A stretch of DNA of 39,920 nucleotides from a virus. The position numbers and the translations under genes are program-made. Where the stretch lies: positions 1 through 39,920 of IMG/VR virus record IMGVR_UViG_3300044959_000080. One strand, written 5' to 3'. This document shows, one piece after another, positions 8,283-17,854 of the stretch. Below the pieces are notes generated by a model. The model worked only from the letters and a program-made list of their open reading frames with translations, searched no databases and had not been told where the DNA came from. Position 1 is the stretch's first letter. The number at the start of each line of letters is the position of its first letter.

Positions 8283-9016
8283 TCATCGTTCACCTTATGT
8301 CGGTATGTAGCCCCACCGTATTCGGTGAAGTGGGGCACTGCCTCTGCGTCAGGTAAGCCCAACATCCGTAAGTTGCCCCCCGTACCTTTAGTTTCGCTTC
8401 CCTCAGGCATAGCCTCTTCGGCTATGGATTGAGCCGTGTACCAACTCACTTCTCCGTTTGTTTCCGTCGGCTGACCCTGCTGAACAACCTCTAACAACGA
8501 CTTCCAAAACTCAATCTCTTGGAAGACATCTTCGTCCGTCAAATGGAACTTGAGTTGGTGCTGCTGATATAGGTTGTTAAGTTCGTCCGTGTTTACCGTA
8601 AGGTGTTCGTCCGTCATCGGGTTCCGTAAACGGTCAAGCAACGCCAAGAAGGTGGCTTTGTCTACCTCATTCAATACTTCACCCAAATTCCCAAAACGAC
8701 GGGAGTTCTCATAGAACCACCGTATACCCGCCATCATCGCAAAGGTATTCCACTCCAACGCCGACATATTGTCATACGGCACATCCTCGTCCTTTTCGCG
8801 TCGAACAGGCAAATGCGCCGACCAACCAAACTCCGCTGCCTTCTTGAATATCATCAAACGGGGGGGGTCAATCTCAAATGCACTAAACGCCATCGGATGG
8901 GTCTCAGGTATCATGTGCAGATACCAACCATCACCCAACGATACAACAGGATAGTTCTCTATCTCCGCCTTAATCGTCGGGTCTTCAAAATAACTACTCG
9001 TTGGATTCTTCGTCAT
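8279..9016 (-). CDS. Hypothetical protein in terminase small-subunit position
   Basis: The 245-aa protein sits directly upstream of TerL with an ATGA overlap, where TerS often lies, but no helix-turn-helix or coiled-coil oligomerisation segment is obvious. A compact N-terminal part (GDGWYLHMIPETHPMAFSAF, FKKAAEFGWSAHLP) is followed by helical segments and a polar, flexible C-terminus. GAGGTGG lies nine bases before the ATG, and the start overlaps the giant upstream gene by 23 bases. TerS or a minor virion protein are both possible. Structural prediction would decide between them better than sequence. Confidence 0.5.
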   Translation of the reverse strand: MTKNPTSSYFEDPTIKAEIENYPVVSLGDGWYLHMIPETHPMAFSAFEIDPPRLMIFKKAAEFGWSAHLPVRREKDEDVPYDNMSALEWNTFAMMAGIRWFYENSRRFGNLGEVLNEVDKATFLALLDRLRNPMTDEHLTVNTDELNNLYQQHQLKFHLTDEDVFQEIEFWKSLLEVVQQGQPTETNGEVSWYTAQSIAEEAMPEGSETKGTGGNLRMLGLPDAEAVPHFTEYGGATYRHKVNDE

Positions 9017-12000
9017 CTAAGTCCACCTCACCACCACTGAACATCAACAACCGACCTTTCAAACGCTCATACGGCGTTAGGTCAGGGTCGAATTTCTCTG
9101 CAGGTATACGCTCAGCAAAAGGCATAACATACGGCACTAATACCTTCGCCATCTTTTCATACTCCTGCTCCAAACGCTCAATCTCCGCTAAATACTGCTG
9201 TATCAACTGCGCCACCTCATGGTCAGGCTTCGATACATCGTTCTCCACCTTCGTTATCGAAGACTCTAAATAACGAATCCGCTTCTCATACTCATCAAAC
9301 CGCTTCAACGCAGCATACGGTATCTTGAACTGACGCATACCAAAGATACGACCCACAAAGTCCAAATCCTCGATGTTATACTCCACCATCGACTTCTGCA
9401 TATCACCCAAATCAACACCAAAATCCACACCAAACACTTTCGCTGCGTTCAAACCGACACGCAACATAGGTATCATATTCACCAAATACTCACGAACCGA
9501 CTTTGCCTTCACTTCCTCAGGGTCATACTCGTTGTATATTTGATTGCCTGTCAAAATGCTACGGTTGGCTGCTGCCTCCAACAAAGGACGCAATATACTA
9601 CCTACCTGCTGCTTCACTACTTCCCACGAACTGCCCTTTAATGCCGATATAAACTCACCCGAATTCTTCGCCTCAACCACATCATAGAACGCCTCGAAAA
9701 TCCCTACGGGAACCATATAACTCAGGTCAATAAACTTCAGTTTATCACCCTCACCCACCGAAACAACAAACGGGTTGTTGCGCATGTATTCAGGCAGCAG
9801 TTGACGGTTCTGCTCCTCCGTCGTCGTAGAAGTCGTCGAACCCATCGCCTTCGCAAACAAATCCCGCCACTTCGCTGCCTCAACCATCGCCTCTAAACCC
9901 GCTGCAGGATGACGAACCAACGCCGACGCAATCGTGTACCAGAAGGTAATAAACGGGAATAGACCTAACCCCTTCCGTAAGAAGTGAATCGACGGTGGAA
10001 CCACACGATAGTCTACCAGCCACTCCTCCACTCTTGGAATGTAGTGTATCAAATCCCTCAAGGTATAGGTCTCCGCCTTACCCGCCTTGTCTAACAACAT
10101 CCGCAACGCCGTAAACTTACCTAACGCTTCTGCATAAGCACCCGCCTTCGCTAACCCACGAGTAAACCTAAAGAATCGCTCCACGCCTTTGTGGAAACGG
10201 AACAGCCCCGATGTGATATACTCCAATTCCTTCGCACCCTCAGGGAAGTCCGTCGCAATCTTCGGGTTAAACGACGGAGAAATCATCGACGCCTCAAACC
10301 ATAGCCGACTATTGCCCATCATCTTGGCACTCTTCCTCATCTCAGCCAAAACGCGATACCAACCCTCACCCGTTAGAGTACGAACCAACAAGGTGTTCGT
10401 AAAGAAGTTTCTCATCTGCGTAATCGGCGACCACGCCACCAACGCCGATTTGAAGAAGTCGTTAACGATGTCCCAAACCGTCTTACGGTTAATCAACGGC
10501 TCTTGGAAAAGGTCAAGAAACGCCTTGTGTAGGTAGATGTCGAACTTGTTCATCGTGTTCGATAAGATATGCAAACTCACTCTGTCCCTGTATTCGTCAG
10601 GCATATACTGCATTAAACGAACCAGAAAGTCCTCTACATACTCATCAGGCACATGAGGCAACTCAGCCTTCAACGCCGTACGCAACGAGAAGAACTGAGG
10701 ATGTAAACCATCATAACGAATCACACTATAAGACAACTTGTCCGCCATCTTGGCGAACACAGGCAACATAATCTCCAACGGGTTTTGCCGTATTATCTCA
10801 TTAAACCCACCATACAACACCATCCCCAACGAAATCACATGCTTCCACGACTCCTCAAACACCTCCTTTAACTGACCCTCACCCGTTGTTAGCGTTGTGT
10901 AAATGTCCTTCCCCACCATGTTCTTGGAGGTATCCAACAGCGTATCAATCTGATTCGCCAAACTCACCTCTTCCTTACCACCACGAACCATCAACACATC
11001 CCTCAGGAACTTCAAGTACCCACGAATCGGGTCAGCGTCAAACCCAATCGGAGATACCGCCATCATCTCCTTAAAGAACTTCGGATTATGACGATATAAA
11101 GCATACAAATCAGCAAAGTATTCATACAACCAACGACCCAACACCGCAACGCGGTTCATATTCAACACGCCGTAATCTTCAGCAAACTTAATCAACTCCG
11201 CCGTAATAAGGGGATTCGATACATACACATACAACTCGTTCGGGTCGTTCCAACCCTCACTTACAACACGATGTAGATAATTCAGAAGACCCTCTTCCTC
11301 AGGATATTGAATCATCGTCCGATATTGACTCAATACCTGCTTCGTCCGCTCAGGACTATTCAGTATCTCAGCAGCAATATCCAACTTCTCACCAATACCC
11401 AACTGATACCAATCACCCTCCAAAACGATGACCTGTTTCCCTTCTTCGTCCCACAAATACAGCATTTTGCTCTGTTTGATGGTGTTCTCCAAGAACTTAA
11501 CCACAAACATATACTTCGTCATCTCAGTCATCAGATTCGCCCACTCATCAAACACCTCAGGCTTAATCACATCCAACATCCCACGAATCGCCTGCTCCTG
11601 ACCATGAAAGCCTATCAACCAAGTCATCGCCTGCGCCCAATTATAACTGGGATAATACGCAATCCGCAGATTTAGGATGTGGTCAATCAAACGCTCCATC
11701 GCCCCCGTTTGACCCACATCATACATCGCCGACAGTAAATCTCTCCACAACAAATGGTTAATCAGAAAATACGGGTGGAGCAGATGATGAAACGGCTTCT
11801 CTGAATGTTCTTGGGCTGCATGTTGTCGCAAAACCTCATATAGTCGCCTACCCGTATGACGCAATCCTAAATAAATCCGACCCCCCTCCCGTTTCACCTC
11901 GAAGTACAACGAACGCTTAGCAATACGCTTCAAAATCTCTGGGGGAATAATATGCCCACTGCTCTGCGTCGAAATCTCATTCAGGAACTCAAATATTTCC

Positions 12001-14894
12001 CGATACGGCTCATCCAAATTGACATCATCCATCACCATCCGCAACAGCCCACGATGAAGTATCTCAGGCAAATCGCCCATATCCTTCCGCATGGCTTGAT
12101 GAATCAACGGAGCCATGTTCTGTACGATGGGCGTCATCCGACTCATAAACTCCTCATCGGGTCTAAACTGAGGCAGGTTCTCAAACGGGTTCTCAAACTC
12201 CATCCTTGTCTGACCACCACCAGATGGCGGTTCACCACCCATAATAGGTGGCAACCCACCACTCGGTGGAGGTTCAGATACACCCCCACCCGATGGGACA
12301 TCAACACCTGATGGAGGTTCCTCACCCAAATACAACCGCCGTTCCTCAGGCGTCAAATCCTCAAACGCCCTTATGGTCTCCTCAGGAATCTCTATGTCGT
12401 CCTCAAATGACGGGGGCGGGGGGGTTCCTGTATCCGATGGTGCGGTCGTAGCCACCGCCGACTGAGCCTCCTCATCAGGTGCGGTCAACGCCATCCCCGT
12501 ATCGGCTTGGGACGCTGCCGTATCCGCTGCCCCACCCGCTTGGGCTGAATGAGATACCGCTGTACCTGCTTGGGTTGAAGTCGTCGTTTGGGCTGCTGAT
12601 TGAGTAGTCGCTGTTTGAGTAGCACCCGACGCCGTTTGGGCTGCCGATGTCGTAGGTTGAATCGTCGCCGTTTGGGTAGCCGTCGTTGCCGTCGTTGATG
12701 TTTGGGTCGTTTGAGCAAACTGACTCCTCTGCGTTCTAAGCAGTGCGTTTATATCTGGATGTTGCTCCAAATAATGTATCCATGTGTTAAGTTCTCTCCC
12801 TCCAAATCTCCTCTCAAAAGCATTTGCTAAACCAAACACCGTATGCTTACGCCCCGCACCAGCCAACGCACCACTGAAGTCGATGTCAAAATTAGGAATC
12901 ATCTGTCGAAGGAAAACAATCACTTCTGCTAACTCGGTGTTAATCAAAGAGGAATCTATTTTTTGTCCCCTCTGTTGCCCCTGTTGTTGTGCTTCTAAAG
13001 CGGGTTTGTATTCGTTATGATACTTCTTCACTAAAGCAGCCATCCGCTTAAATTGGGGCAACTGTACATTCTGGTACTTCTGCTTGACCAAACGAAACAG
13101 TTCAGCAATATCCGCCTCAATCAAATCGTTCGGTATGTCATCGTCCGACCAATTCAACTTGGTCTTCGCATACTCAATCAAACCCTTAGGTCGATACCCC
13201 GCGTTCCCCTCCAAGAACTTGGCAATCATTTCGGGTTGACCCGACTCCTTTTGACCCAAAGCCGACAAATCCTTCAAGCCATACAAACGGTGCTGCAACT
13301 CTGCCGTATCCCCAGCGTCAATCTTACGCCTTAGATACTCAAATAACCGCTTGTAATACTCAACCGCAAACGCTTCGCGAAGTTGCTCCAACTTCTGACG
13401 CTGCTCAGCCGTTGCCCCCCGAACCGTTATATTATCCAAAGCCTTTCGTAAAAAGCGACGATACCCGATGATGTACATCCTCAGCAGGTTTTTGTGGGTT
13501 GCCTGAAAAACCTTATCAAAAAATTCGTCATCATCAGAAAGTTTAACATCTTTAACCATTTTTCTCAAAACCCCAGCCACCGCGTCTTCTGCATAGTCGT
13601 AATTCACCACAGGAAGCGTCTGCAGTTGTTGAGGCGGTGTTGCTGACGGGGGGGGCTGCGGTTGCTGCTGTATCTGAGTTTGAGGCTGCTGCTGCTGTTG
13701 CTGCTTCTTAGACCCACGACCACGACGACCACCAGCGGGGACGGGGGGGGGTTGGGGCTGCTGAAGTGAAGTCTGAGGTTGAGCCTGAACCTGAACCTGA
13801 GGCTGTGGCTGTGATGGAGACTGAAACCCAAAGGGCTTTACATCACCCGAACCCCGTATGTTCAAACGAAATTCATCTTCAACAAAACGATAAAAGTCCC
13901 CGTACGGAAAGTTTCCGATGTCTTCCTCAATTTTCGTACCATATAAGAACTTATAGTAAAGGTTTCTAAGAAGGTTCATTTTGTCAAACGAAGTCAGGCT
14001 GAAGTTTAAGTCGACCGTTTTTCTTTGACCAACAAAAGGCGTAAGGAGATAATCATCCAAATAGCGCACAAACGCAGCCGATAACGCACTGTTCGGGTCA
14101 TAACTACGAACCGCCTTAAGATAATCCACCGCTGCTAAAAGAGCAGCAGGTCTTCTTAGTTGATTCATTTCTTGTTGTTTTAGATTAGAACCAAAATAAT
14201 ACCTAACTATGTTGCCTAACGCTTCCTTTTCTTTTTCCTTTAAACCGCCCTTAATTGTCTTTTTCATTAATTCATCTAACTCAACCAAACGACCAAACAC
14301 CACCGCCGTACTGGGAGCCAAAAACCCATCCGTCCATCCATGAACCTCCGTCAAAAACTTCCCAACCGCTGCCTGCGCCTCCGCGTCTATAAACCCCTGC
14401 AAACGACCCGACTCAACCTGCAAACCCTCCACCACACGCGACAACAACACATCACGCAACGGTTGGGGGAGATTCAACAACACCTCCTTCAGTTGAACAA
14501 AATGCTCATCCCTTACCTGATTGATGTCTTCAAATATGCTTTTCAAAACAGCAAAATCGCGTTCGCTAATCATCAATAACTGCTCAGTTAAAACTTGGTC
14601 ATAAATGTTTGCTTCACTAACTTTTGAAACAGATTTGAGTGCCTTTTTGTATGTTTCGTACTCACTCACTACTTTTTCCGCGAAATCATCATAGTCTCCC
14701 AACACCACACGACCATCTTCTATACTCAACAACCTATTCAAACTACGCCTCAAAATACCACTATACTGCCTCTTCGCTGAGTTCCAAGAGTTCTCCACAA
14801 CCTGAGAAAACTCATCAGGACTCGACGATTTATAACCTCTATCCTTCAGCGTTTCGTACACATGTTGCTGAAATCGACCACAATCGAAATTCAT
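8994..14894 (-). CDS. Giant internal virion (ejection) protein, polyvalent type
   Basis: At 1966 aa this is the largest gene. It is modular: helical N-terminus; a Pro/Gln-rich linker (about residues 355-430) with a basic GGRRGRGSKK patch; a second helical part; a Thr/Gln/Ala-rich linker (about 725-820); and a Pro/Gly/Ser-rich linker (about 860-900). A roughly 1000-residue helical C-terminus carries LVAWSPITQMRNFFTN and KGLGLFPFITFWYTIASALV segments like those of T7 gp16-type ejection proteins and phage polyvalent proteins. Such proteins sit in the capsid and enter the cell with the DNA. The start is ATG 14894 (TGATG with the upstream stop; GGGGGTG six bases before). No lysozyme, transglycosylase or protease motif was found by eye. 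Confidence 0.7.
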   Translation of the reverse strand: MNFDCGRFQQHVYETLKDRGYKSSSPDEFSQVVENSWNSAKRQYSGILRRSLNRLLSIEDGRVVLGDYDDFAEKVVSEYETYKKALKSVSKVSEANIYDQVLTEQLLMISERDFAVLKSIFEDINQVRDEHFVQLKEVLLNLPQPLRDVLLSRVVEGLQVESGRLQGFIDAEAQAAVGKFLTEVHGWTDGFLAPSTAVVFGRLVELDELMKKTIKGGLKEKEKEALGNIVRYYFGSNLKQQEMNQLRRPAALLAAVDYLKAVRSYDPNSALSAAFVRYLDDYLLTPFVGQRKTVDLNFSLTSFDKMNLLRNLYYKFLYGTKIEEDIGNFPYGDFYRFVEDEFRLNIRGSGDVKPFGFQSPSQPQPQVQVQAQPQTSLQQPQPPPVPAGGRRGRGSKKQQQQQQPQTQIQQQPQPPPSATPPQQLQTLPVVNYDYAEDAVAGVLRKMVKDVKLSDDDEFFDKVFQATHKNLLRMYIIGYRRFLRKALDNITVRGATAEQRQKLEQLREAFAVEYYKRLFEYLRRKIDAGDTAELQHRLYGLKDLSALGQKESGQPEMIAKFLEGNAGYRPKGLIEYAKTKLNWSDDDIPNDLIEADIAELFRLVKQKYQNVQLPQFKRMAALVKKYHNEYKPALEAQQQGQQRGQKIDSSLINTELAEVIVFLRQMIPNFDIDFSGALAGAGRKHTVFGLANAFERRFGGRELNTWIHYLEQHPDINALLRTQRSQFAQTTQTSTTATTATQTATIQPTTSAAQTASGATQTATTQSAAQTTTSTQAGTAVSHSAQAGGAADTAASQADTGMALTAPDEEAQSAVATTAPSDTGTPPPPSFEDDIEIPEETIRAFEDLTPEERRLYLGEEPPSGVDVPSGGGVSEPPPSGGLPPIMGGEPPSGGGQTRMEFENPFENLPQFRPDEEFMSRMTPIVQNMAPLIHQAMRKDMGDLPEILHRGLLRMVMDDVNLDEPYREIFEFLNEISTQSSGHIIPPEILKRIAKRSLYFEVKREGGRIYLGLRHTGRRLYEVLRQHAAQEHSEKPFHHLLHPYFLINHLLWRDLLSAMYDVGQTGAMERLIDHILNLRIAYYPSYNWAQAMTWLIGFHGQEQAIRGMLDVIKPEVFDEWANLMTEMTKYMFVVKFLENTIKQSKMLYLWDEEGKQVIVLEGDWYQLGIGEKLDIAAEILNSPERTKQVLSQYRTMIQYPEEEGLLNYLHRVVSEGWNDPNELYVYVSNPLITAELIKFAEDYGVLNMNRVAVLGRWLYEYFADLYALYRHNPKFFKEMMAVSPIGFDADPIRGYLKFLRDVLMVRGGKEEVSLANQIDTLLDTSKNMVGKDIYTTLTTGEGQLKEVFEESWKHVISLGMVLYGGFNEIIRQNPLEIMLPVFAKMADKLSYSVIRYDGLHPQFFSLRTALKAELPHVPDEYVEDFLVRLMQYMPDEYRDRVSLHILSNTMNKFDIYLHKAFLDLFQEPLINRKTVWDIVNDFFKSALVAWSPITQMRNFFTNTLLVRTLTGEGWYRVLAEMRKSAKMMGNSRLWFEASMISPSFNPKIATDFPEGAKELEYITSGLFRFHKGVERFFRFTRGLAKAGAYAEALGKFTALRMLLDKAGKAETYTLRDLIHYIPRVEEWLVDYRVVPPSIHFLRKGLGLFPFITFWYTIASALVRHPAAGLEAMVEAAKWRDLFAKAMGSTTSTTTEEQNRQLLPEYMRNNPFVVSVGEGDKLKFIDLSYMVPVGIFEAFYDVVEAKNSGEFISALKGSSWEVVKQQVGSILRPLLEAAANRSILTGNQIYNEYDPEEVKAKSVREYLVNMIPMLRVGLNAAKVFGVDFGVDLGDMQKSMVEYNIEDLDFVGRIFGMRQFKIPYAALKRFDEYEKRIRYLESSITKVENDVSKPDHEVAQLIQQYLAEIERLEQEYEKMAKVLVPYVMPFAERIPAEKFDPDLTPYERLKGRLLMFSGGEVDLDDEESNE

Positions 14895-17854
14895 CACATG
14901 CACCCCCGCTGCTGAAGAACACGCTGTATCTCCGCTTCACGGGACGACTTATAAAACCCCAACTCGTCCTTCATTTGCCTACTCAACGCAATAAACCGAC
15001 TCTCCGCTTCTAACATCGGTATCTCGACACGATTCATCGTACCTACACCAAACGCCGTTTTGAGTAGACTGTCTTCATAAAACCGAATCTTCTTTTCAGG
15101 AACACCACGCTCCGCCAAGATTTGACGGAACACCTTCATCTCCTGTTCCTCAAACGGAGTGTTGGATAAAACACGCAATATCATCTGCCTCATCGTCTGC
15201 AGGAACTCATCGCCCTTACCACTACCAAACAACTGGTCAAAACGCTGCGCCTCTTCCTTCAAATGCCTGTGCATTTCCATCAAGTTCCGTATATTACTCG
15301 GCGTCAAACCCAAACGACGAACAACCCACAAGAACAGGTGATAATCCTGCGGAATATCCTCCAACCCCGTCAACCCCTTTATCGTATTCTTCGACGCCTC
15401 TAAATCCGCAACTGCCTCATACAAATCCTCGAAAAACTGCTTGGGCATGCGCTCTTCCTTTACTACACGACCACCAAACAACAACGACCACTCAGGAATA
15501 CGGGTTTCGCTATCAATCGGACTCTTCCAACGACTAATAAAAGCCCTCATCTGAGCAACATCCCCATCCCCCAAACGCCTCGTTCTCCTAAACTCATCTT
15601 CCAAATGACCAAACTCCCTCATAAAACTTCGCGAAAACTCTTCCATAAACACAAACCATGTCTTATCCTGTGGCGAACGACCCACAACCCGCGATAAACG
15701 AACCATCGTACTTTCATACTTCCTCAAAGCAGCGTCTAATGTTTGTAAAGCGTCCTGCATTTGTTGTGGGTCGGTATAACTACGACTCATCACACGGTCA
15801 TAAAATACACTCAACCGCTGATTTAACTCCCCATTCAGTTTGTAAACCAAAGACTGCTCAAACTGAGGCGTCCCTATAGAATTCAGGGAGTCCACTAACT
15901 CCATGTTCTTCTCCCACAACGCACCCTCAATATTACGACTCATACGCCCAACATCTTCCGCAATCGCTGACCGCGAATCGAACCACTTCCACAAAAACGG
16001 ATACCGCTTCCCAAAACGGTCGGTGGTTTCATTCAACCCCACCACACCACGATACAACCCACGCAGTATCGAACCGCCCCAGTTCAGTTTCGTCAACAGC
16101 AACCGCTCCGCTACCTCAGGTATCGTCGTATAATCCGACACAAGACGACTCACCAACAACGCATGACGCTGCTTTATCTCCTCAAAACCCTGACGAACCC
16201 CCTGCTGAATCGCGTCCACCAACTCCTTAGGAACCTCCAACCGCTGCAACTGCGCTAATTCCCCCACCGTAAAACGAACCTCACGCTCACCCGCATAAAC
16301 CTGACGCAACTTCTCCACCGCATTCATCGTGTCCCTAATGATGTCTTTCGATTTCTCTACCGCCCCCTCCGTACGCCAAAACGAAGACCAGAACCCACCC
16401 GTCTGACGCTCCACATGACGCAACCAGTTTCCTACCCGCTCCGTAGGAAAGCCATAATACACCGCTTCCTCAGGAAAATAATACGACGGAAACGCCTTTG
16501 TAAAACGCTCCATAAAGTTCCCTAACCGCAACGCACCAACTTCAAGACGGGGGGCTAAATGACCCAAAACACGATTCAAAGACGAACCCGTACGCAACAT
16601 CATCGGCTCTACAACAGGCATACGACCCATCCAACGAAAGGTCTTGGACAACAAAACATACGGGGCAACCACAGGGAACGCATTCGTCATCGCTGCCATC
16701 TGCGAAGCAGCCACATACTTACCACCTAAGGTTGTCGCTGATTTGAATGTCTGATAAGCCCTCTCCATGTTCTTTGCATACTTAAACGACCCCACAACAC
16801 CAAACCCACCATACATCGTCGGGTCAAGAAGTAAACCCAGTATCTCCGAAACCGTATAAATAGGATTCCAACCATAAGAACGATAAACCAGCGACGACAT
16901 ACGGTTGGCTTCACGATAAGTGTCTAAATCCATCCCCTGAGGCAACACGATTTCTAAGTTTCCATATCGAACTTGGTCTTTGTAAGCGTCTAACAAATGA
17001 GCAGGAACGATTTCATAACGCACCTCACCCCACTTCCCAGAAGCGTCCTTCTCCCGAATCGGTAAACTCACATAATCCACCGCCGTACGGTCGCCCCACA
17101 CGACATCGACCAACTCCGACATCACCGCCCCCAAACCAACATACCGCGAATGCATGGGACGACTCAACTCAACCAATCGATTCGACCACTCCTCAATACC
17201 CCGCCCACCCTTTGCAATAAATGCAGGAAGATACAACAATCCACCAATTGCATACCGACTAAACGCACTGTACAATTTCGCTACATGCTCCACCAACGGC
17301 TCCAAGATACCTGCATGATAAGCCAAATAGTACGACCGCCGTAAGTCTTTTTGTAAAGTGTTCAACACCGCACCCGAAGCAGCGTAAATATCAAAACCGT
17401 TTTGTCTCAATTGATACAAATATTCAGGTAAATATTCCGTCCAAGTACCCACCGTAAACTTCCAAAGGAGGTCGCCTGCAAACCACAAACTCCCCAAAAC
17501 CTTCCGAAGCAAACCCACCTTCCCCAAATCTTTGTTTAGGTCGTCTTCTAAAACATAGGCGGATTCAGAAAGACCTATAGCAGACGAAACATCCGTACCC
17601 TCCGTAGCCTCTGAAGTGGACGGAACCGAAGACCGAGAAGTCCGTATCTCAATCGGACGCAAAAACGGAATCTGGTTCCGCTTTGCTTCGTCTGCCATGA
17701 AATCCCGCAACGCCGAACGCTGTGGCTCAGGTATCTTATCCCATTCGCCCCACTTCGCATACTGAGCAAAACGAATGAAGTCCTCCGCCTGTAAACGCGA
17801 CCAAGTTTTCGCAAATCGGTCAATCCGCCGAATCTGCTCTAATTCGCTACTCAT
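14894..17854 (-). CDS. Large internal virion/ejection protein
   Basis: The 986-aa product is mainly helical with several hydrophobic stretches that could cross a membrane after ejection. Examples are YAIGGLLYLPAFIAKGG, an ILGLLLDPTMYGGFGVVGSF block and NAFPVVAPYVLLSKTF (between about residues 195 and 400). The C-terminal two thirds are polar coiled helices. With the genes on both sides it forms a three-gene set like T7 gp14/gp15/gp16, which build the trans-envelope channel for DNA entry. The assignment is by size, composition and order, not by a diagnostic motif. GAGG seven bases before the ATG supports the start. It overlaps the upstream gene by 8 bases and the downstream one by one base. 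Confidence 0.65.
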   Translation of the reverse strand: MSSELEQIRRIDRFAKTWSRLQAEDFIRFAQYAKWGEWDKIPEPQRSALRDFMADEAKRNQIPFLRPIEIRTSRSSVPSTSEATEGTDVSSAIGLSESAYVLEDDLNKDLGKVGLLRKVLGSLWFAGDLLWKFTVGTWTEYLPEYLYQLRQNGFDIYAASGAVLNTLQKDLRRSYYLAYHAGILEPLVEHVAKLYSAFSRYAIGGLLYLPAFIAKGGRGIEEWSNRLVELSRPMHSRYVGLGAVMSELVDVVWGDRTAVDYVSLPIREKDASGKWGEVRYEIVPAHLLDAYKDQVRYGNLEIVLPQGMDLDTYREANRMSSLVYRSYGWNPIYTVSEILGLLLDPTMYGGFGVVGSFKYAKNMERAYQTFKSATTLGGKYVAASQMAAMTNAFPVVAPYVLLSKTFRWMGRMPVVEPMMLRTGSSLNRVLGHLAPRLEVGALRLGNFMERFTKAFPSYYFPEEAVYYGFPTERVGNWLRHVERQTGGFWSSFWRTEGAVEKSKDIIRDTMNAVEKLRQVYAGEREVRFTVGELAQLQRLEVPKELVDAIQQGVRQGFEEIKQRHALLVSRLVSDYTTIPEVAERLLLTKLNWGGSILRGLYRGVVGLNETTDRFGKRYPFLWKWFDSRSAIAEDVGRMSRNIEGALWEKNMELVDSLNSIGTPQFEQSLVYKLNGELNQRLSVFYDRVMSRSYTDPQQMQDALQTLDAALRKYESTMVRLSRVVGRSPQDKTWFVFMEEFSRSFMREFGHLEDEFRRTRRLGDGDVAQMRAFISRWKSPIDSETRIPEWSLLFGGRVVKEERMPKQFFEDLYEAVADLEASKNTIKGLTGLEDIPQDYHLFLWVVRRLGLTPSNIRNLMEMHRHLKEEAQRFDQLFGSGKGDEFLQTMRQMILRVLSNTPFEEQEMKVFRQILAERGVPEKKIRFYEDSLLKTAFGVGTMNRVEIPMLEAESRFIALSRQMKDELGFYKSSREAEIQRVLQQRGCM

